Assembly (NCBI RefSeq): GCF_009193155.1
Contig: NZ_VUKD01000001.1
Span: 434,001-498,000, forward strand
Reading direction: 5' to 3'
Source of the DNA: Georgenia subflava
GTDB taxonomy: Bacteria; Actinomycetota; Actinomycetes; Actinomycetales; Actinomycetaceae
Length of the DNA stretch: 64,000 nt
Below the pieces are notes generated by a model. The model was not told the origin of the DNA and ran no database searches. It saw only the letters and a program-made list of their open reading frames with translations. The translations under genes and the position numbers were made by a program. The number at the start of each line of letters is the position of its first letter. The stretch's first letter is position 1. This document shows positions 57,305 to 64,000 of this stretch, piece by piece.

Positions 57305-58434
57305 CCGGTGACCTCCCAGCTGGTCGCGTCGCTCGTCACCGGCTGCCCGAGGACGGCCAGTGCTCTCGCGATGGAGTCGAGCGAGCTCACCCGGTGCGCG
57401 TGGCCGGCCGTGACCACGGCCCCGGGCATCCCCCACACGACGGCGGACTCGGCGTCCTGCACCGTCACGGTGCCGCCCGCGGCCACCACCGCCGCGGCGC
57501 CGTCGGCGCCGTCGGTGCCCATCCCGGTCAGCACGACGGCGTGCAGCCCGGCGCCGTAGACCTCGGCGGCCGACCGGAACAGCACGTCCACGGACGGGCG
57601 GTAGAAGTGCACGGGCGCACCGTCGTCGACGACGGCGTAGACCCGGTCGGCGTGCCGGGCGACGCTCAGGTGCCGGTCCCCCGGCGCGATGTAGGCGTGG
57701 CCGGCCTCGAGCACCGTGCCGTGCACCGCCTCGTGCACCCGGGTGGGTCCGCCGCGGTCCAGCCTGGCGGCGAGCTGGCGGGTGAAGACCGGCGGCATGT
57801 GCTGGACCACGAGGACGGGGACGGCGACCGGAGCCTCGAGGGCGCCGAAGATCCGCGAGAGGGCCTCCGGCCCGCCGGTCGAGCTGCCCACCACGACCGC
57901 GCGGATCTCGCGCGCCACGACGTCGGGCACACCGGGGTCGGCCGGCGCCGCCAGGTCCGCGGCCGCGGAACCGGCGACCAGGGCGTGGACCCGCGGGAGC
58001 AGGTCGCGCGCGAGCCGGAAGAGCGACTCGTTCAGGCTCCGGCTCGTGCCGGGCTTGGTGACGTAGTCGCTGGCACCGGCGGCGAGGGCGTCGAGGGTGG
58101 CGTCGGCACCGCGCTCGGTGAGCGTGGAGAGCATGATGACCGGCACCCGCAGCCCGGCGCGGCGCAGCGCGCGCACCGCGGAGATGCCGTCCAGCTCGGG
58201 CATCTCCACGTCCATCGTCACGACGTCGGGAAGCAGCTCGACGACCTGACCGAGCGCGCTGCGCCCGTCGGCGGCGTTGCCGATGACGTCGACGGTGGGG
58301 TCACGCCGCAGCGCGCCGGCGACGAGGCGGCGCATGACCGCGGAGTCGTCGACGACGAGGACCCGCACCCTCGCAGGCGGCACGCCTGTCGGCGGCGCCC
58401 CCGCGGGTGGCGCCCCGGCGGGCCGGTCGCTCAT
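57301..58434 (-). CDS. cheB: Chemotaxis protein-glutamate methylesterase CheB
   Basis: Response-regulator methylesterase of 377 aa. A Pro/Ala/Gly-rich N-terminus (about 20 residues) precedes the receiver (VLVVDDSAVMRRLVAGAL; Asp in VVTMDVEMPELDGI; Lys in DYVTKPGTS). The esterase domain has catalytic Ser in VVGSSTGGPEAL, His in VVQHMPPVFTRQLAARL and Asp in LTGMGTDGADGA. It removes methyl groups (and deamidates) on the MCP. The ATG overlaps the MCP stop (TGATG). Confidence 0.96.
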   Translation of the reverse strand: MSDRPAGAPPAGAPPTGVPPARVRVLVVDDSAVMRRLVAGALRRDPTVDVIGNAADGRSALGQVVELLPDVVTMDVEMPELDGISAVRALRRAGLRVPVIMLSTLTERGADATLDALAAGASDYVTKPGTSRSLNESLFRLARDLLPRVHALVAGSAAADLAAPADPGVPDVVAREIRAVVVGSSTGGPEALSRIFGALEAPVAVPVLVVQHMPPVFTRQLAARLDRGGPTRVHEAVHGTVLEAGHAYIAPGDRHLSVARHADRVYAVVDDGAPVHFYRPSVDVLFRSAAEVYGAGLHAVVLTGMGTDGADGAAAVVAAGGTVTVQDAESAVVWGMPGAVVTAGHAHRVSSLDSIARALAVLGQPVTSDATSWEVTG

Positions 58435-60365
58435 CAGTACCGGAACTGCGCGACCCGGGCGCGCAGGTCGGACGACATCTGGGCCAGCCTGGCGATGGAG
58501 CCGTTGAGCTGGTTGAGCGCCCCCTGGTTCGCGGCCGTGGTGTCGGCGACGTGCGCGATGTTGCCGGCGATCTCCCCGGAGCCGGTAGCCACCTCGCCCA
58601 GCCCGCGCAGCATCTCGTTCGTCGTGGCCGTCTGCTCCTCCACGGCCGAGGCGATCGTGAGCTGGTAGCTGCTGATGGAGCCGACGATCTGCGAGATCTC
58701 CGCGAGGGCCTCGACGGCGTCGGCCGAGTCGGACTGGATGGCCTGCACACGCCGCGCGATGTCCTCCGTCGCGCGGGCGGTCTCCTGGGCGAGCTCCTTG
58801 ACCTCGCTCGCGACGACGGCGAAGCCACGGCCGGCGTCACCGGCCCGGGCCGCCTCGATGGTCGCGTTGAGGGCGAGGAGGTTGGTCTGCTCGGCGATGG
58901 ACGTGATGACGCGCACGACCTTCCCGATCTCCTGCGAGCTGACGCCGAGCTTGGTGACCGTCTCGTTGGTGGTGCCGACGACGTCGGTGGCCCGGGTGGC
59001 GACGTCGGCGGCCTCGTTGGCGTTGGTCGCGATCTCCTGGATCGAGACACCCATCTGCTCGGCACCCGCCGCCACGGCCTGGACGTTGTGGGACACCTGC
59101 TCCGCGGCCGTCGCGACGACGCCGGCCTGCGAGGTGACGTCCTCCGTGCCGGAGGCGAACTGCGTGCCGGCGGCCGAGAGGGCGTGAGCGGCGTCCGCGA
59201 CGGTGTGCGAGGTGACCGCCAGCTCCCCGACGACCGCCCGCAGGTTCGTCTGGGCCCGGCTGAGCGACCGGGCCATCCGGCCGACCTCGTCACGGGTGCG
59301 GACCTCGGTCGGCACGGTGAGGTCGCCGTCGGCGAGGGCGTCGATCGACTGCCCGACCCGGCGCAGCGAGGCCCTGATGGAGTGGGCGAGCCGGTATCCC
59401 GCGACCAGAGCGACCACCAGCGCGAGCGCGGAGACGGTCACGAGGATCGCGATGCCCCGCTGCGTGCGCTCGTGCGCGGCGGCCGAGATCCGGTCGACCT
59501 CCTCGGCGATCTCCACCTGCAGCCCGTCGAGGGCGGCGGTGTACCGCTCGGCGAGGGCGTCGCTGCTGTCCTCCGCGCTGCGGGAGTAGAACTCGTGGAG
59601 GCCGTTGGGCACCAGCGTCTCGTCGCGCAGCGCCGACCACTCCCCCCACGCGTCGCGGAACTCGGCCCAGTGCGGCGAGGCCCCGGCAGGAGTCTGCGAG
59701 AAGGTCTCGATCGCCGCGTCGACCTCCGCGGTGACCTTCTCGAGCTCGGCGATCAGCTGCTCCTCGGTGAAGAGGTTCTCCCGCTCCGAGATCTGCACGA
59801 CGAGCAGCTGGGAGCGCAGCGCGCCGTTCTCCACCGCGTCGCGCCCGGCGACGATGTCGCTCTGGACCATGGCGAGCTCGTCGGTGTTCGCGACCATGGT
59901 GCGCATCACGGACGTCGCGTAGACGGACGTGCCGATGACGACCAGCACCAGGAGCAGCACGATGGTGAAGATCCGTGCCCGGATGGAGGTGAACCTTCGG
60001 CGCCCGGTCGCCCGCGCGGGCCGGCGCGACCCGCCCTTGGCCACTCCGCGACGACGCCCGTCGGTGCGGTCGGCGCCCGTGCCGCCGTCCGCCGCGCCGC
60101 CCTCACCGAGAGGCGCACCGCCGGGAGCGAATGCCGCACCGTCCCTGACGCGGGCTGCCGCGACCGTGCCGCCGGGCACCCCGCCGGTGGCGTCAGGCGC
60201 CGCGGCGTCGGGGTCCGCGCCCGCCGCGGCCGTGGCGGGGGTCGCTGCCGACGTCGTCGCGGCCTCGTCCGCCGACACGGTGGCGACGGCGGTCGGGCCG
60301 GCGACGGTGGTCGCGCCGGTGCCGGGGATCGCGCCCGGGACGGCGTGGTCGTGGTCTGACGACAT
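58434..60365 (-). CDS. Methyl-accepting chemotaxis protein with long N-terminal extension
   Basis: Chemoreceptor of 643 aa. The first 120 residues are Ala/Gly/Thr/Asp-rich, low-complexity and end in a basic patch ([19 protein letters not shown]). They precede TM1 ([19 protein letters not shown]), which is unusual since MCPs normally start a few residues before TM1. A helical ligand domain of about 160 residues, TM2 ([20 protein letters not shown]), HAMP and the signalling hairpin follow. The tip has [20 protein letters not shown] and [20 protein letters not shown]. An AAGGAG site precedes the ATG. It is the only MCP in the window. Confidence 0.95.
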   Translation of the reverse strand: MSSDHDHAVPGAIPGTGATTVAGPTAVATVSADEAATTSAATPATAAAGADPDAAAPDATGGVPGGTVAAARVRDGAAFAPGGAPLGEGGAADGGTGADRTDGRRRGVAKGGSRRPARATGRRRFTSIRARIFTIVLLLVLVVIGTSVYATSVMRTMVANTDELAMVQSDIVAGRDAVENGALRSQLLVVQISERENLFTEEQLIAELEKVTAEVDAAIETFSQTPAGASPHWAEFRDAWGEWSALRDETLVPNGLHEFYSRSAEDSSDALAERYTAALDGLQVEIAEEVDRISAAAHERTQRGIAILVTVSALALVVALVAGYRLAHSIRASLRRVGQSIDALADGDLTVPTEVRTRDEVGRMARSLSRAQTNLRAVVGELAVTSHTVADAAHALSAAGTQFASGTEDVTSQAGVVATAAEQVSHNVQAVAAGAEQMGVSIQEIATNANEAADVATRATDVVGTTNETVTKLGVSSQEIGKVVRVITSIAEQTNLLALNATIEAARAGDAGRGFAVVASEVKELAQETARATEDIARRVQAIQSDSADAVEALAEISQIVGSISSYQLTIASAVEEQTATTNEMLRGLGEVATGSGEIAGNIAHVADTTAANQGALNQLNGSIARLAQMSSDLRARVAQFRY

Positions 60366-60403
60366 GGTCGTGCTCCTTGCGGTGACGGGGCGGAAGTCGG
60401 GTC

Positions 60404-60813
60404 TCATGCGGTCACGGCTTCGAGGTCGAGGACGAGCAGCAGTCCGTCGGGATCCGGGAGTGCCCCTCGGATGTAGCCGTTGAGCGGCGGGACGAGCGTG
60501 TCGGGCGGCGGCTCCACCCGGTCCTCGTCGACGTCGGTGACGTCTCCGACGGCGTCCACGAGGAGCCCCACCTGCTCGCCGCCGACATCGGCGACCACGA
60601 GCATCGGCTCCTGGTCGGCGGGGGCGGCCGGAAGCTCGAGGCGGGGCCGGAGGTCGAGGCAGGTCAGCGCCCGGCCGCGCAGGTTCACCATGCCTGCGAC
60701 CACCGCCGGCGCCAGAGGGACCGGCGTGCGGCGCGGTGCCCGCATCGCCTCACGGACGTGGACGACGTCGACGCCGTACCGCCGGCCGGCGATGGTGAGG
60801 GTCACGAGGGAGG

Positions 60814-60817
<4 letters not shown>
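60404..60817 (-). CDS. cheW: Chemotaxis coupling protein CheW
   Basis: Scaffold protein of 137 aa joining the MCP to Che[41 protein letters not shown] and [20 protein letters not shown] are the standard CheW beta-barrel elements. The ATG overlaps the cheA stop (ATGA). Confidence 0.96.
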
Positions 60818-63321
<2,504 letters not shown>

Positions 63322-63374
63322 TGTCACCTCCACCAAACCGGGCCACGACCGAGCGGGCCCCGCCCTCAGTGGAG

Positions 63375-63382
63375 ATATCGGC
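63375..63382 (-). promoter_or_regulatory. SigD/FliA-like -10 element before cheA
   Basis: GCCGATAT on the minus strand is identical to the -10 consensus of the motility sigma factor SigD and one base from FliA's GCCGATAA. It lies about 54 bp before the cheA GTG. The expected TAAA -35 is poor here (TCAC at the right distance). Confidence 0.5.
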
Positions 63383-63415
63383 CCGGGCGCTGGGGATGTG
63401 AGAGGTCCGGCGGTA

Positions 63416-63661
63416 CTACCGCTCCGGCTCGCGCGGTGCGGTGAGCGCGCGCAGGGCCGCGACGGCGTCGTCGTCGACGGCGGCAGCGGCCTCCCGGTTG
63501 GCCTCCTCGACGGCCTGGCGGACCTCGGCACGGTTGACGCTGACGCTGCGCGGGGCGTCGATCCCCAGCCGGACGGTGTCGTTGCGCACGTCGACGACGG
63601 TGAGCACGATGTCGTCGCCGATGACGATCTGCTCGCCCACTCGTCTGCTCAGCACCAGCAC
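63416..63661 (-). CDS. csrA: Carbon storage regulator CsrA
   Basis: RNA-binding post-transcriptional regulator of 81 aa: MLVLSRRVGEQIVIGDDIVL, VRLGIDAPRSVSVNRAEV. The core is complete; a C-terminal Ala/Glu/Asp tail of about 25 residues extends it. In Gram-positive bacteria CsrA with FliW controls flagellin translation. It is 94 bp before cheA on the same strand, which fits a flagellar gene region continuing past the right edge. A TAGTGT box lies 7 nt before the GTG. Confidence 0.96.
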   Translation of the reverse strand: MLVLSRRVGEQIVIGDDIVLTVVDVRNDTVRLGIDAPRSVSVNRAEVRQAVEEANREAAAAVDDDAVAALRALTAPREPER

Positions 63662-63668
63662 GGCGTCG

Positions 63669-63674
63669 ACACTA
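63669..63674 (-). promoter_or_regulatory. -10 box of leaderless csrA
   Basis: TAGTGT on the minus strand is followed by 7 nt and the GTG at 63661. Confidence 0.45.
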
Positions 63675-63734
63675 TCTCCTCGGGGCGGCTGGGCACAGGC
63701 GGCGCCCGGCGCACGGAGGACGCGGCGGCCGGGC

Positions 63735-64000
63735 CTACTGGTCCGGGCCCGGCTCGTCCGCCCGGGCGAGGGCCTCCTGGAGCAGCGCCGCCCACAGCAC
63801 CGGGGTTGCCACGAGCCCGTCGAGCCAGCCGACCCCAGGCCCCAGGCCCAGCAGGTCTCCGGGCCGGTGAGCCCGCCAGGTGTGCTGGCCGGCGATGGCG
63901 TCGACGCGCGGCACGGGGAGCTCGGCGAGCTGGGCGGCCAGCTCGCCCGGCGAGCGTCGTGCGTCCAGCGCGGCCCAGATCTGGTCCGGGGCCAGCGCGG
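63735..64000 (-). CDS. Unidentified protein, C-terminal part only
   Basis: An open minus-strand frame enters from the right edge and ends at TAG (63735-63737). The visible 88 residues include PDQIWAALDARRSPGELAAQ, HTWRAHRPGDLLGLGPGVGW and VATPVLWAALLQEALARADE. Codons are strongly G/C-ending, so it is very likely real. I do not recognise the family. The position before csrA suggests a flagellar-region gene, without proof. Confidence 0.6.
   Translation of the reverse strand, partial: ALAPDQIWAALDARRSPGELAAQLAELPVPRVDAIAGQHTWRAHRPGDLLGLGPGVGWLDGLVATPVLWAALLQEALARADEPGPDQ

Overview
The window is very GC-rich DNA (roughly 70% or more by eye) from an actinobacterium. Codons end almost always in G or C, -10 boxes fit TANNNT, many starts are GTG, and leaderless starts are common. 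Family content (13E12-type DUF222/HNH protein, WXG100, DUF1876, UPF0158, STAND-LuxR regulator, groEL without groES, CheA/CsrA motility genes) suggests a motile Micrococcales organism of the Georgenia/Cellulomonas kind. That placement is inference from gene content.

Layout. 1-4.3 kb: a ribose/galactose-type sugar ABC operon (ATPase, permease, binding lipoprotein cut by the window edge) with a divergent ROK regulator. 4.3-12.6 kb: a large STAND-LuxR regulator divergent from an M20 peptidase/YfcC-carrier/DUF1269/SLC13 cluster. 12.7-26.3 kb: mostly single genes: class I glutamine amidotransferase, TPM-domain protein plus PspA, glutamate-synthase-like FMN protein, branched-chain amino acid dehydrogenase, NYN nuclease, amidohydrolase, a DUF222-HNH protein behind an SOS box and a DnaA-box-like array, and a PhzF protein. 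26.3-29.4 kb: an OmpR-type two-component system and a methyltransferase.

29.6-35.1 kb is the most notable region. It is a tightly coupled four-gene minus-strand operon: fatty acyl-CoA reductase fused to a HAD domain, short-chain reductase, PlsC-type acyltransferase and an alkyl-DHAP-synthase-like FAD enzyme. Each gene overlaps the next by 4 bp. Together these resemble the enzyme set of the eukaryotic peroxisomal ether-lipid pathway, so this is a candidate aerobic bacterial ether-lipid operon.

35.3-39.6 kb: two HD-domain paralogs flanking an orphan WXG100 protein, then DUF1876 and UPF0158 proteins. 39.7-44.0 kb: a NarL-type two-component system divergent from a membrane protein/multicopper oxidase operon. 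44.1-47.3 kb: a YCII/ECF-sigma/DUF998 operon and a divergent DUF1579 protein. 47.6-49.4 kb: groEL under CIRCE control. 49.5-52.2 kb: an ECF sigma/anti-sigma pair divergent from two tandem COG4315-type lipoproteins. 52.3-54.6 kb: a GH15-like membrane-anchored hydrolase coupled to an SGNH hydrolase. 54.6-63.7 kb: a chemotaxis operon (csrA, cheA, cheW, MCP, cheB, cheR, cheY, cheX, cheY, cheX-like), with a SigD/FliA-like promoter before cheA.

Two patterns recur across the window. One is the leaderless start of the form TANNNT, 6-7 nt, RTG. The other is short tandem duplications (16-72 bp units) at gene 3' ends, in intergenic gaps and inside low-complexity linkers.
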